Below are positions 22,310-33,518 of a stretch of DNA of 64,000 nt, one piece after another. Location: NCBI GenBank assembly GCA_001455915.2, contig LNDK02000024.1:124001-188000 (forward strand), given 5' to 3'. Position numbers and translations under genes: made by a program. This DNA comes from Samsoniella hepiali (taxonomy: Eukaryota; Ascomycota; Sordariomycetes; Hypocreales; Cordycipitaceae). Positions within the stretch are counted from its first letter, which is position 1. Each line of letters opens with the position of its first letter. The notes under the pieces are model-generated. The model did no database searches, had not been told where the DNA came from, and saw only the letters and a program-made list of their open reading frames with translations.

Positions 22310-25300
22310 ATGTTCACGTTTTGCTCCCTCCAGGGCGCGCAGTCCGAGTCGCTGGCATCGCAGTCCCTGCTGGAGCTTGATGGAGGCGTCAAGGTGCTCG
22401 TGGACCTCGGATGGGACGAGTCCTTTGACGTGGCGAAGCTGGAGGAGCTGGAAAAGTAGGGCATCCTCGCGAAGAAAAAGCTCGCCCATTTGCTAATGCA
22501 CAACGCTGCAGACAAGTCCCGACCCTCTCCCTCATCCTCCTGACGCACGCGACCGCCTCCCACCTCGCCGCCTACGCGCACTGCTGCAAGAATATCCCTC
22601 TCTTCACGCGCATCCCCGTCTACGCGACTCGACCCGTCATCGACCTCGGCCGCACCCTCACGCAGGACCTCTACTCGTCGACGCCCGCCGCGGCCACGAC
22701 CATCCCGCCCGCGGCACTCTCCGCGTCCGCCTTTGCCTATGCGCAGACGGCGGCGGCGGCGCACAACCTGCTCCTGCAGTCCCCCGACGCCGAGGAGATT
22801 GCGCGCTACTTCTCCCTCATCCAGCCGCTCAAGTACTCGCAGCCGCACCAGCCGCTGCCCTCGCCCTTTTCGCCGCCGCTCAACGGCCTCACCATCACCG
22901 CCTACAACTCGGGCCACACGCTCGGCGGCACCATCTGGCACATCCAGCACGGGCTCGAGTCCATTGTCTACGCCGTCGACTGGAACCAGGCGAGGGAGAA
23001 TGTCTTTGCCGGCGCGGCCTGGCTGGGCGGCGCGGGCGGCGGCGGTGCCCAGGTCATCGAGCAGCTGCGCAAGCCGACGGCGCTCATTTGCAGCAGTCGC
23101 GGTGCGGAGAGGAACGCGCAGGCGGGCGGCCGTGCCAAGCGCGACGAGCAGCTGCTCGAGACGATCAAGGCGACTGTCGCCAGGGGCGGCACCGTCTTGA
23201 TTCCGGTAGACTCGAGTGCGCGTGTGCTCGAGCTGGCATATCTGCTGGAACACGCCTGGCGGACAGATTCTGCGTCGGCAAATGGCGTATTAAAGGCTTC
23301 GAAGCTCTACTTGGCTGGTCGCAACATGGCGAGCACCATGCGCTACGCACGGAGTATGCTGGAATGGATGGATGATAGCATCGTACAAGAATTCGAGGCA
23401 TTTGCAGAAGTCCAAAAAAAGACGAATGGAACCGGCGATAAAAAGGTCGGAGGCCCGTTTGATTTCAGATTTATGCGCCTGCTAGATCGCAAAGCACAGA
23501 TTGCAAAGCTTCTTACGACGGTTGTCAATCACGGCGAGTCACGAGGGCGTGTGATTCTAGCGAGCGATACTAGCATGGATTGGGGATTCTCCAAGGATTT
23601 ACTACGAGGCCTCGCGTCAGATGCGAACAATGTTGTGATCCTCACCGACAAGCCTGGCCTGGCGCAAGAAAACGGCCCATCTATTGCGAGAACGCTATGG
23701 GATCTGTGGAAAGAGCGCAAAAACGGCGTTAGTACAGAACAAACAACAACAGGCGACGCTATCGAGTACGTTAATTCAGGCGGCTATGACCTGGAAATTC
23801 GCGATGCCAAGCGTGAGCCCCTCGAGGGCGAGGAATTGACCGCATATCAACAATGGCTTGCCACGCAACGGCAGCTCCAAGCTACACAACAAACCGTCGG
23901 CGCGGACGGCATGGAGGCATCTGCCGACGTCGTCGACGATGTATCCTCAGAGTCCTCGTCCGACTCGGAAGACGAGGACGGTCAGCAACAAGGCAAAGCG
24001 CTCAACGTATCCGCTGCGCTTGGCCAAGCAGGCCGCAAGAACGTGGTTCTCAAAGATGAGGATCTCGGTATTAGTATATTAATCAAGAAGAAGGGCGTCT
24101 ATGATTTCGACTCGCGCGGGAAACGCGGTCGTGAACGATCGTTCCCCATCGCGGTGCGCAGGAAAAGAAACGACGACTTTGGCGAGCTCATTCGCCCTGA
24201 AGACTATCTCCGCGCAGAAGAAAAAGAAGAGGACACCGTCGACGGCCCAAACACCCCTGCCGACGGCGAAAACCTCGGCAAGAAGCGCAAGTGGGACGAT
24301 GTCCAAGGCGCCGGCGCGCACAAGCAGCCGCAGCACAGCCGAGGAGCCAGTGGTGGCGCGTTTGCGGGCGACGGTGGCGAGGATGGCAACATGACGGGCA
24401 TGCAAGATGGTTTTGAGCCGGACGAGCTGGATGCCGCCGAAGACGTCGAGACCGACGAGCCCGACGGCCCATGCAAGCTAGTATACACAACAGACACGGT
24501 CGCGGTCAACCTGCGCATCGCCTACGTCGACTTTGGCGGCCTGCATGACAAACGAAGTCTTCACATGCTAATTCCGCTCATCCAACCCCGCAAGCTCATC
24601 CTCACCGCGGGCACGCGCGAGGAAACGCTAGCGCTGGCGCAGGACTGCCGCGCCATCCTCGGCGCCGACCCTGCGAGCGGTGCTGTCGACAAGGGCGCCA
24701 GCAGCAGCGGCGCCGACGTCTACACGCCCGAGGTCGGCACCGTCGTGGACGCCAGCGTCGACACGAGTGCCTGGGTCGTCAAGCTGGCCGACTCGCTCGT
24801 CAAGAAGCTCAAGTGGCAGAATGTGCGCGGTCTGGGCATCGTCACCGTCTCCGGCCAGCTGTTTGCCGCCGCCGCAGCCGCTACCACGGGCACAGACACT
24901 GCTGATGGCGACGACGACGACGAAGACGCAGCCAACAAGCGGCAAAAGACGGGCGACTCTCTTGCTCTCACGACAACGCACGTGGCGACGGCGACAACGA
25001 CGCCCGGTGGGCTCCTGCCGACGCTCGACGTGGTGACGGCGAGCCTCGCGGCGGCCGCGGTGCGCGCCGCCGCCGCGCAGCCGCTGCACGTGGGCGACCT
25101 GCGGCTCGCGGACCTGCGGCGCGCGATGCAGGGCGCCGGCCACGCNCGCCCGGTGGGCTCCTGCCGACGCTCGACGTGGTGACGGCGAGCCTCGCGGCGG
25201 CCGCGGTGCGCGCCGCCGCCGCGCAGCCGCTGCACGTGGGCGACCTGCGGCTCGCGGACCTGCGGCGCGCGATGCAGGGCGCCGGCCACGCGGCCGAGTT

Positions 25301-25469
25301 TCGCGGCGAGGGCATGCTCGTCGTCGACGGCGCCGTCGTCGTCCGCAAGACGGCCGAGGGCCTGGTCGAGGTCGAGAGCGTCGGCCTGCCGGCCGCGGGG
25401 CGGCGCAGCACGCTGCACGAGGTGAAGCGCGCCATTTACGATAACCTGGCCGTGGTGGCGGGCGCATAG
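22310..25469 (+). CDS. cft2: Cleavage and polyadenylation factor subunit 2 (CFT2/CPSF100); broken by an assembly duplication
   Basis: Subunit of the nuclear pre-mRNA 3'-end processing complex, partner of the endonuclease CPSF73/Ysh1. Exon 1 is 22310-22455 (MFTFCSLQGAQSESLASQSL); a 56-nt intron (22456-22511; GTAGGG...GCAG, branch CTAAT) follows, and exon 2 starts at 22512 (QVPTLSLILLTHATASHLAA). It is a metallo-beta-lactamase/beta-CASP protein in which the metal-binding HxHxDH of CPSF73 is replaced by THATASHLAAY, as expected for the inactive CPSF100 class. Further matches are AYNSGHTLGGTIWHIQ, VYAVDWNQARENVFAG and, near the C-terminus, LILTAGTREETLAL. As given, the frame ends at 25182 after an N at 25146. 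Bases 25001-25145 and 25147-25291 are identical; removing one copy plus the N (146 nt) rejoins the frame to 25469, giving about 985 aa. Confidence 0.92.
25001..25291. repeat. 145-bp exact direct repeat flanking a single N (assembly join)
   Basis: Copies at 25001-25145 and 25147-25291 are identical and separated by one N at 25146. This is what an unmerged overlap of two contig ends looks like. It lies inside the CFT2 coding region and shifts its frame. Confidence 0.93.
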
Positions 25470-26316
25470 AAGAAAAGGAAAAAAGGAAGAAGGAATAATA
25501 TTACATGTATTTTCTTGGGGAAAGGGGGGGGGGAGAGCATTGTACAATTAGAGATGGTTTTTTTACGACAGAAATCAGGTCCAATAGATCTCTTCATCAT
25601 AACTGAGCTTCTACTAGACGCTTGTTCGCTCCTTGATATGCCTCACTAACGTTGGGAAGCGATTCGATATTTGTCAAGGAAAAGTCGAGAGAACGACAAT
25701 GTGGTAGCTTGGTGTCCATCAGCTTACACAGCAGGCGGTTCGACATCGTATTCTAGCTCAATGCAGCAAGCTTCTAGTTTCGATGTACATTGGCGGCCTT
25801 TGTGGGCCATTCTATCCTTACACAATCATACATACAATATAAATACAACACGTTTCGTGACATGCTCTGCATCCTGATCCAAAGATGTGCGCCTGCCCAT
25901 TGTGCACACATGTCCTTTTCCTTTATCGAATAACCCCATGTTAGCCAATGCGCCGTCACTGTCACGAGATTCCCGTCATCTTGCCCTACATTTCTTTTGC
26001 ATCAATCGACTCCAATGCTTCGTGGCTACTGCCATATTTGGGTCGCGTTGACAAAGGGGGTGGTCACACAAGCAAAATGACCCCCCCAAGGCGCCACGTG
26101 GAGCAGGCCTTCGACTGTGTAGCCGAAAGAAGGCAACGGAAGCATTTCCCGAGCAGGGCAGCACTAGACGAGCACAACATGAGGGAAGCGCTCTGCCAGA
26201 CTGTCATCGCGTGTGACGAGACACCATGCCGAGAGAAACACCATACCTCGTCACTTCGGCGACGAAGACGACGCGATGACGATGGCTTGAAGCCACCAAC
26301 GGTCGGGCCGCATTGC
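25470..26316. other. Convergent 3' intergenic region CFT2 / AsnRS
   Basis: 0.85 kb between two converging stops, with a G9 run near 25525. No gene recognised; the + frame at 25948-26760 is an antisense shadow of the synthetase plus its 3' flank. Confidence 0.6.
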
Positions 26317-28022
26317 TCAACAGTCGCAGCGCTCGAAATGGCGCGGGAAGGGTACCACGTCGCGAATGTTGGTTACGCCAGTCAGGTAGCTGAGAAGGCG
26401 GTCGAAGCCGAGGCCGAAGCCGCCGTGCGGCGGGCACCCCCAACGCCGCAGGTCCAGATACCAAGTGAGGTTGTTGTTTCCGGGCTGGCGGGCGGTGGGT
26501 ACAGGCAATCCGTGCAACCTCATGCTCTCCTCCAGCTCTGGCAAGCGATGCTCACGCATGGAGCCTCCCGCGAGCTCGCCGAGACCGGGCACCAGGAGAT
26601 CAAAGCAATCAACAGTCTGGCCTTGTTCCGGCGATTCGGTCGATTTGAGCATGTAGAAAGCTTTAATGTCGCGGGGGTACTGTGTGATGAAGACGGGAAG
26701 GTAAGCATCGCTTGCCTCGTCGTAGCCGACCTTTTCGGCAAGGAACTTTTCGTGCTCTGACTGGAGTCCGGCGCCCCATACAGGCTTATGCTCGAATTGC
26801 TCTGCTACCGGCTGCAGCATCTCAATGGCTTCGGTGTATGTTAGCCTTGGCCAAGCCTTTGCTGCCATCATGCCGTTCCACCGGCGGGTCAGGACCTCGG
26901 CACTCTCAAGGTCCTCAAAGGCCAGCTTCTCGGCACGTTCTTTGGCGTCTATTCTGTTGTGCTGCAGCTCCTTGGCGGCACGAAGGTCCTTTAGACCGGT
27001 CGTGAGTGACACAAGCATTCGTTGAGCCAAGTTCATGACATCATCCATGGTGTTCACGAAGCTCATCTCCGCCTCTAGCATCTGAAATTCGCTAAGATGC
27101 CGCGATGTGTCGCTCTTTTCGGCTCTGAAAGTGGGAGACAGTGTCCAGACATTGCCAAGGGCTTGAGCCAACGACTCGAGATGCAGCTGCGTCGACACTG
27201 TGAGGTACTTCGGGTCTCTAAAGAAATGGCCCTTACCAGCGGCCTGCACCATAAAGGCCTCACCCGCGCCCTCGCAGTCCGAAGAAGTGATGATGGGTGG
27301 GTGTGTTTGCTGAAACTGTTCACGAAAGAAGAACTGCGTCAAGAGGGCGGTGGCGTCGGAGCGGAAACGCAAAACGGTGCTGTTCAATGGGGTGCGAGAT
27401 CGGAGGTGTGAAATTGTCCGCAAGCTTTCCGGAGTCTGATATTTATTTTGTATAGGATATGTCTGGAGGGTTGAATGAGAAGACGGTTTCAAATGAGCAC
27501 AACGCGACGACCTTCGTACCTGAGGGTTTGAGGGCCCTAGGATGTCAACATGCTGAACTTGCAGCTCATACGCAGCTGGTTCAGTCTTGGGCGGCTCCTC
27601 TGTGGAGGAAACTGATTGATCTTGCTTGACCTCGGACCCGTCTTTCCAAGTCCCGAGGAAGCGGACTGCTGAGCCAGGCCGAATGCTACGTTGCGGTGAG
27701 TGATTAGCAGTTGGCCCGCCTTGAAGTGGTTCAACAGGGAGACAAACTCTAATGCAAGCGATTTGTCGATAACGGCCTGGATTGGGCGCATGGAAGATCC
27801 GTCTGTCACATCGGCAAAGCGAACGCCGGCGCTCTTCCTCACCGACCTTACCCACCCATTGACCTGGACGTCCGAGACATTGGGGGATGACTGGAATTCT
27901 TTGAGGTCCGCGATGGTCTTGACACGGCCATGGCTGTCTCCTGGGATGGAAACCGAGTACGCTCGCTGTTGGATGGCATACCGTTGCCACCGCGGACCGC
28001 GCAAGGAGCGTGCTGTAAACAT
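26317..28022 (-). CDS. Asparaginyl-tRNA synthetase, mitochondrial type (3 exons)
   Basis: Class II aminoacyl-tRNA synthetase charging tRNA-Asn. A basic, Arg/Ser/Tyr-rich N-terminus (MFTARSLRGPRWQRYAIQQR) looks like a mitochondrial presequence, so this is the organellar enzyme (yeast Slm5 type). Exons: 28022-27748, 27685-27520 and 27462-26317. Intron 1 (62 nt) runs GTTTGT...CGTAG with a CTAAT branch; intron 2 (57 nt) runs GTACGA...CCAG. Product 528 aa. The OB-fold (VNGWVRSVRKSAGVRFADV) runs across intron 1 into PGSAVRFLGTW; the catalytic core shows motif 2-like TFRAEKSDTSRHLSEFQMLE, LGELAGGSMREHR, and motif 3 GFGLGFDRLLSYLTG, ending IRDVVPFPRHFERCDC. I start at the ATG at 28022; the frame four codons upstream begins with GTG. 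Intron 2 is stop-free and a multiple of three, so retention would insert 19 residues. Confidence 0.93.
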
Positions 28023-30332
28023 GACACGGTTCACAACGCTTGGGGGACGTGATATATCATGGATCGGCTGTGTCAGGCAGGGGACCTAGATACCCAGGGT
28101 GCGTGGCAGATGAGATCTTGAGAGCAGCTGAGGATGAGCAGCGCGATGAATCAAGATGAAGAAACCGCGAAGAAAGATACCGAGATGCCAACGGGCCAAT
28201 ATGGACGCGATGACGGCTCCTGTGCTGTGATGGATGTCGTGGAAGTGGCTTGATGTCAAGCCGGTTGAGGAAAAATGTTGATTCCGGTGGATGCCTGCTG
28301 CCAGTACCGCAAGAGGAAGGGAGGTGAGGCTGCAGGCGGTGGCTTGCAGGCGTTGCCGGCGTTAGTACAGGGGTCGCAGCGCCAGTTCGCCGAGGCTTGG
28401 CCGCTGTAGCCACATTCTCCAGTGGATGCGCCGCTGTAAAGATGCAACGCTTCACCGGGACCAGGGCTGTCCGCGTCTGGATGCTGCACCAGAGCCGCCG
28501 ATGCCAGCCTGGAGCTGTCTGCCATGAAGTTGCTCCAACGTTTCCGATCAATGATTGCTGTTTTTCTTGGTCTAATGCAAGATTGTGGACATTCAAGGCC
28601 TTTTATTTTCATTGTCCAGAAATGGATGGGCGACGGGCGAGCGCCTCCCCGTCCACTGCCTGGTACCTAGTTTTAGCGGCCTAATAAATGCTAAAAGGTG
28701 TGGCTGACGGGCTCCTGCTGGGGCCTGCAGGAACCAGTCACGACCCAGCGCCATGGCCCCTGTAAATGTCGCTTTTAGAAGGAGCTACAGCGGTTGATGC
28801 AGCTTGTACCTTAGCCTTGTTGTCTCCGTTGGCTGTCTGAATACCAAGTTGGCTTCTCCATACTACAAGCCCCCAGGTTGCATCTTGCTCGTCCACCATG
28901 AGCCAACAATATTCCTCATCACTACATACGGTATACGGTATACCAGCATACACTTCGATGTGCATATACGAGTCATCCATTCCTCTGCTTAATCACGCGG
29001 CGCTAGTTCGTAGCTGGCCACCAGGGGCGTCTTCCCTAGCTCACCAAACGCAGTCCATGTCGACTCAGGCCTTGCCGGCTCTAATGCGCAATGCTTATCA
29101 GAGCCGGCTTTAGACACTATTTCGCCTATAGTCAATACTAGCAAACGCCTTGGCTCTTTCCTCGGCTTACTCGCCCGTTTGGCGATACATACCAGGCGGC
29201 CACCGACGCTGGTAATCAGTTTGCCGTGGCTCGCCTGCTGTCTCAGCCGTCTCAGATCACTGCTCGAAATAGCCGGCCCAGGTCGCAAAAGACGCAAATT
29301 ATTCTTCGTCAAATGCCGAAAAATCAACAACGGCCGGCAAGCGTCGTTTGACCCATTAATGGGCCACTCTGGCGACAGAGACACACACACCCTCCATTTC
29401 TCGCTGCACCGCCTAATCTTGCCTACGTGTTGGACAAGGCGAGATGATGTGCCACAGATCTCTCACAAGGTGCGGCTAGGCCTGCAAGAAATGCCACCCT
29501 CCCTGTAGTCAAACCATGGGTGGAGGAACGAGGGAGGGAGGGTCTGGTCCTTCGGGTCCGGCATTGACCTGGCCCAGCCTGCTCGGTGGCAGTGGCTGCC
29601 GGCCTCGCGTTCTGCCTTTGCCAGGTCGCCAACGCTGCTCTACGCTTCCGCCAGCTAGCCAGAATTGTCTGAGATGATGGCAGCTTCGACCTATCCTCCA
29701 GTCAGATCTCGCAGCCATGCAGCCTCTACCCACTGCGCTGTCTACCAGGCAGGCAGCCCACCATGCCTCGTCGACGTCTCTCACAACACCTCTGCCCACA
29801 CATGCTGCCGCCGCCTACTCAGTCCCGCCATCTTGGATGCCGATGCTCTCGTGCGTCTGCAGGCCCCCAGTGTTTTGTCTCGCCACCAAGACAGGGCTTT
29901 ACTACCTGGCTCTTGTAAATGGCGCCTTTTGTGCATGTACAGGCAATGTAACTAACTGCTCCAAGCCAGTCTCTTCTCGCATCCGGCCCTGTCCCTGCCA
30001 CGCTTCAAGCTCGCTTCTCGGGTTGCTCCAAAACATTAGCGGTATACTTGGCCCGTTTTTGACTTATTGTGTTGCCTGACAGGTCTTCGTCTCTCCGGCT
30101 CTACTCGCTTCACCTCTGCTTTGCCTCTGTTGGGCAAAATCGACCATGCACCACACGCGCGCAACACAAGTCACTGCCACATGTCCCGTATACGCTATAT
30201 AAAGGCTTTGTTGTCGCCTCACTTACAAAGTATTCCTTCATAAGTTACTATTACAGTAGCCACCAGTCCTTTTGAAACTTTACTTCCGTCATCGCTGCTA
30301 CACTTACACAAGCGCTACATCTATTCCACAGG
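28023..30332. other. 2.3 kb divergent intergenic region AsnRS / PARG-like gene
   Basis: Holds both promoters. Minus-strand frames at 28256-28612 and 28738-28980 have some protein-like composition (the first contains a short Cys-rich patch), but no family match, splice pattern or start could be supported. Pyrimidine-rich, gene-free sequence fills 29100-30300. Confidence 0.45.
30196..30204 (+). promoter_or_regulatory. TATA box of the PARG-like gene
   Basis: TATATAAAG lies about 130 bases upstream of the start codon at 30333, a normal distance for a fungal core promoter with a leader of about 100 nt. Confidence 0.55.
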
Positions 30333-31352
30333 ATGGGTTCCAGCAAGACTGGACGGACTAGCCGTCCAAAGCCGTCTGACGTCGCCTTGGACACGAAGCG
30401 CAACTTTATTCCGCTGCTCAATGCGAGCTACGCTGATACCTACCCGCCCTATTCCATTCTCTACAGAGAGCCTCTCCTGCAATTGCCCGTTAAGCGGCGA
30501 GTAAGCATTCGGCCGCCATTCTTCCGTATCGAGCAGGGTGATCCCGTCATGAGAGCCATCCACTATGCCGCCGTGGACTCGCAGGCGAGCGAGATTGCCG
30601 GAGGCCCTCGAATTCGCGTTCCGTTTATCTGTGCTGCCAATGAGCGCCGACCGGGAGGCGACTGGGAAATTGGCTCGCTCCTCTACGAAGAAAAGCTGTG
30701 CAGGCGCAGCAATTTATTCGCAACTCTCTCGACACCGCTACCGCAGACTGGGGAAGAGACCAACTATCCAATTCCATCAACGGGGGGGATATTTTCTGAT
30801 AATGTGGTGGTTTGCCGTGGTCCCCACGACCGTTATGAGAAGCTGGAACGCTGGTACGACTTGCCAGTGCTATCAATGCCACCCACTCGGTGGCCAAGGC
30901 TCAAGGACAATGGAGCTTCCTACTCGTTTGAGGCGGAGCGTCAACAGATGAAGGACAAAATTCGAGGCGCTCTGCGAATCTGTCACTACAACGGCTACGA
31001 TCGCGTCGTTGTCGGCGATTTTGGATTGGGGAATGGCTGTCGCAATCCACCACAACAGGTGGCTGAGATTTGGCGTGAGGTTCTCCTCTTCGACCCCGAT
31101 CTACGCGGCCAGTTTGTCTATGTCATGTTCATCTTTGAAGACGCTACACTGAATACGACAGCGTATATTCTTGAAGAGCTAATCAAAAAGGAGCAAAAGA
31201 GCAAGACCAAATCCAAGGGTGACTTGAATTCGCTCCTACGACACGCACCGACGGACATGTCCATCTTTGAGAGGGTATTCGATGTAGGCGAGATCGAGCG
31301 CGTCATCAGCGAGCCAGACCCTCGGTACGGCCTCCAGATGATTACCAGCTAA
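30333..31352 (+). CDS. Microbial-type poly(ADP-ribose) glycohydrolase-like protein (TIGR02452/DUF2263 family)
   Basis: 339-aa single-exon protein of the macrodomain-fold family that hydrolyses ADP-ribose polymers or related ADP-ribosyl linkages. Family blocks visible: ICAANERRPGGDWEIGSLLYEEKLCRRSNLF (in two parts, about residues 100-117 and 118-129), YPIPSTGGIFSDNVVVCRG (145-163) and VVVGDFGLGNGCRNPPQQVA (226-243). Bacterial members carry GGG-(6-8 residues)-QEE as catalytic loop. Here it reads GGD...YEE (108-120): the two acidic residues are kept, but Gln is Tyr and the third Gly is Asp. Activity is therefore likely but unproved, and substrate preference may differ. The tail has a Lys-rich patch (KKEQKSKTKSK). 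The ATG at 30333 follows a TATA box and a C/T-rich leader. Confidence 0.8.
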   Translation: MGSSKTGRTSRPKPSDVALDTKRNFIPLLNASYADTYPPYSILYREPLLQLPVKRRVSIRPPFFRIEQGDPVMRAIHYAAVDSQASEIAGGPRIRVPFICAANERRPGGDWEIGSLLYEEKLCRRSNLFATLSTPLPQTGEETNYPIPSTGGIFSDNVVVCRGPHDRYEKLERWYDLPVLSMPPTRWPRLKDNGASYSFEAERQQMKDKIRGALRICHYNGYDRVVVGDFGLGNGCRNPPQQVAEIWREVLLFDPDLRGQFVYVMFIFEDATLNTTAYILEELIKKEQKSKTKSKGDLNSLLRHAPTDMSIFERVFDVGEIERVISEPDPRYGLQMITS

Positions 31353-33038
31353 GCCAATCCATATGCCTGCGCAGCTGGCGACCGGGGTGCCAAGGGGCCG
31401 AAAGTGGCCCAACAGCATCACAGCCAAGGCGGGAGGGGGGGCCGATATATTGCATGCATACGGCTCCAAGACATTGCGCCCGGTGTGTCTGTATGAGTTC
31501 TGACGGCGGTCCTTTGAAACCTGCAGCATACGTGGTTTCCCACTGACTAAAGTGCTTTTGCTCACGTGGGTGTCCATGGAAGCTGAGCACAAAGATGAGG
31601 CACCCAACCGTGCGGACATTTTCATGGATGGAGAGGAGGTGGCGACGGTTTCTCGCCTCAATCTGCTGCAGTCTTTTTTCTCTTTTTTTTTCTTTTTTTT
31701 CGTGCGGCAAGCGCATGCCCAATGTCCCGCCACGGAACCTTCCCCGTCACCACCAATGTTGCAACGAAGACGGTGGTCGGTCATTAGCGGGCTGTTCTAG
31801 GCACTGTGAAGCCACGGAATGTGAGGACCCGAGGCCAAAGCCTTGTGCTGCTTGAACGAAACTACCGTTGAATGTGTCTTTTTTCTTCCCGGAGGAGGCC
31901 TTTCTCTTTGTTGCTTTATTACTACGTATAACATGTATCATACGTATGCATGTACAAGAGCTGTGAAGCTCTTGCCCATGCACATCTCGAGGCGGGCGGA
32001 CAAGGTCTCTTTGCGCTAGGAGTTGGTGGTACGGTGATGCAGAAACGGTGGCCGGATCCGGAGACTTTGAATGATTTCCCCTTTCTGTTTAGATTTTGGT
32101 AGAAGATATATAAAACCAACCAGTTACACTTTCTTGGCATTGCTTTCCTTTGGGTGGTTCGTTCTTCCTCCTCCGCCTCTCCGCTCCCCCCAAGTTGCGC
32201 CGTAGCCGCGGCCACTAAACAGACTTACTAGGATCAGCGGAGAGAAGTGTTGTCCGCTCTTTCGTCTTTCCCCCTCCCAATGCTTGGCTCCTATTAGCCA
32301 GGATGCGAGGGGGGATAGACGGACGGCAAAAAACGGAGATTATGCATGCCGGATGCATGCAGACTCTAGCATGAGATTTTGTTACTATTGTCGATGCCCC
32401 TGCCCTGCTCCCCCCGGTTTTTGCATCATCGTTAATCAATCAATCTTGACTGATACGAACAAGAAAAACTACATTTGGCGTTTTTAACCGAAGAACATGG
32501 GGGGAGGGAGGGGGGTGTGGCTTTTTGATGCTCTCATTACGCTAGAAAACCTTTTGATTTTTGACTAAAAAGATGACAAGAACAAAGAATATCAAACTGC
32601 ATGTTTCATTTCCCCCCCTCCACTATCTACACGAGGGAAGAAGAGGAGGGAGGATGGAGGCGCCGCGTCCGCTCCCCCCTGTCAACAACCTTTTTTTTGG
32701 TCATATATTCCTTTTTTTTTCCTTCTCCTGGTTTTTGCCTACATCTCTCGGGTACGAAAAAGAAAAGAAAAGAAAAAGTCGCCGATCTCAGGGCTGGCCT
32801 TGCGAGCGCGCACATCTGCAACGTCGAAAGACACATCCACACTCCCCCCTCTTTTGATGTCTCAGACCCAAAGGAAACAAAAAAAGCGACACATGATGGA
32901 GGGGTGAAGCCGGGGGGGGTTCTTTCTTTGCCCAACCACTTTTTAGACAATCCGCCCCCTCCTCCTCGGTTCCCAACGACGGGAGAGTAAAACAAAAAAG
33001 ACTCGACGCGTTTTTCATGGCTTGCGACATGCAGTTGG

Positions 33039-33076
<38 letters not shown>

Positions 33077-33518
33077 ACACATTGACTGGCAACTGGGCAC
33101 CCAAGAAAAAAGGTGGCAGTGGCTGTGGCAGTGGCAGTGGCTGCAGATCGCCCACACCGGTGAGCAGGGATCTTGCGGCGTTGCAGCCCTCTCAGAGAAA
33201 ACATATTTCCTGAGTAGTGACAGATATAAACGGCATCGTAGCGACGCCGCAGAAAACCTGCGTCATTCGAAATGTTGATGCTTGAAAGAAAAAAAAAAGT
33301 GACTTTGGTTTTAGGTTTAATAATATACTATTGCTCTACCCAATGCGATCCCCCCGCCGCTGTTCAACAAATGATTTTGTAATATCCTCGACACACACAT
33401 TTCCTTCGGCAAGAAACATCTCCCTACAGCCTCATCACTCGCTACTGTACTCCATACAATTTGTTTCTTACTCCTGTTTTTGTACTTTTCATCAGGTCGT
33501 GAGATTTGCCCCGCGCTT
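31353..33518. other. 2.2 kb convergent intergenic region, no gene seen
   Basis: Long for a convergent fungal intergenic region (PARG-like + / SEC24 -). Contains many poly-T, poly-A and poly-C/G runs and the (AC)n array. Frames such as 32627-33070 and 31236-31784 (-) are low-complexity and unconvincing. Could hold an unrecognised non-coding RNA. Confidence 0.5.
33040..33080. repeat. (AC)n microsatellite
   Basis: About 15 AC units, then a single T interruption and four more units. Confidence 0.9.

Noticed and set aside
22117..23253. 378-codon - frame
   Set aside because: Antisense of CFT2; Arg/Gly-rich composition arises from GC-rich third positions.
25001..25291. Biological tandem duplication in CFT2
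   Set aside because: Exact identity, a single N at the junction and frame loss point to an assembly overlap and not a real duplication.
24628..25547. Long - frames spanning the N (279 and 275 codons)
   Set aside because: Antisense of CFT2, and they include the duplicated assembly join.
25948..26760. 270-codon + frame
   Set aside because: Mostly antisense of the AsnRS C-terminus; no start or domain support.
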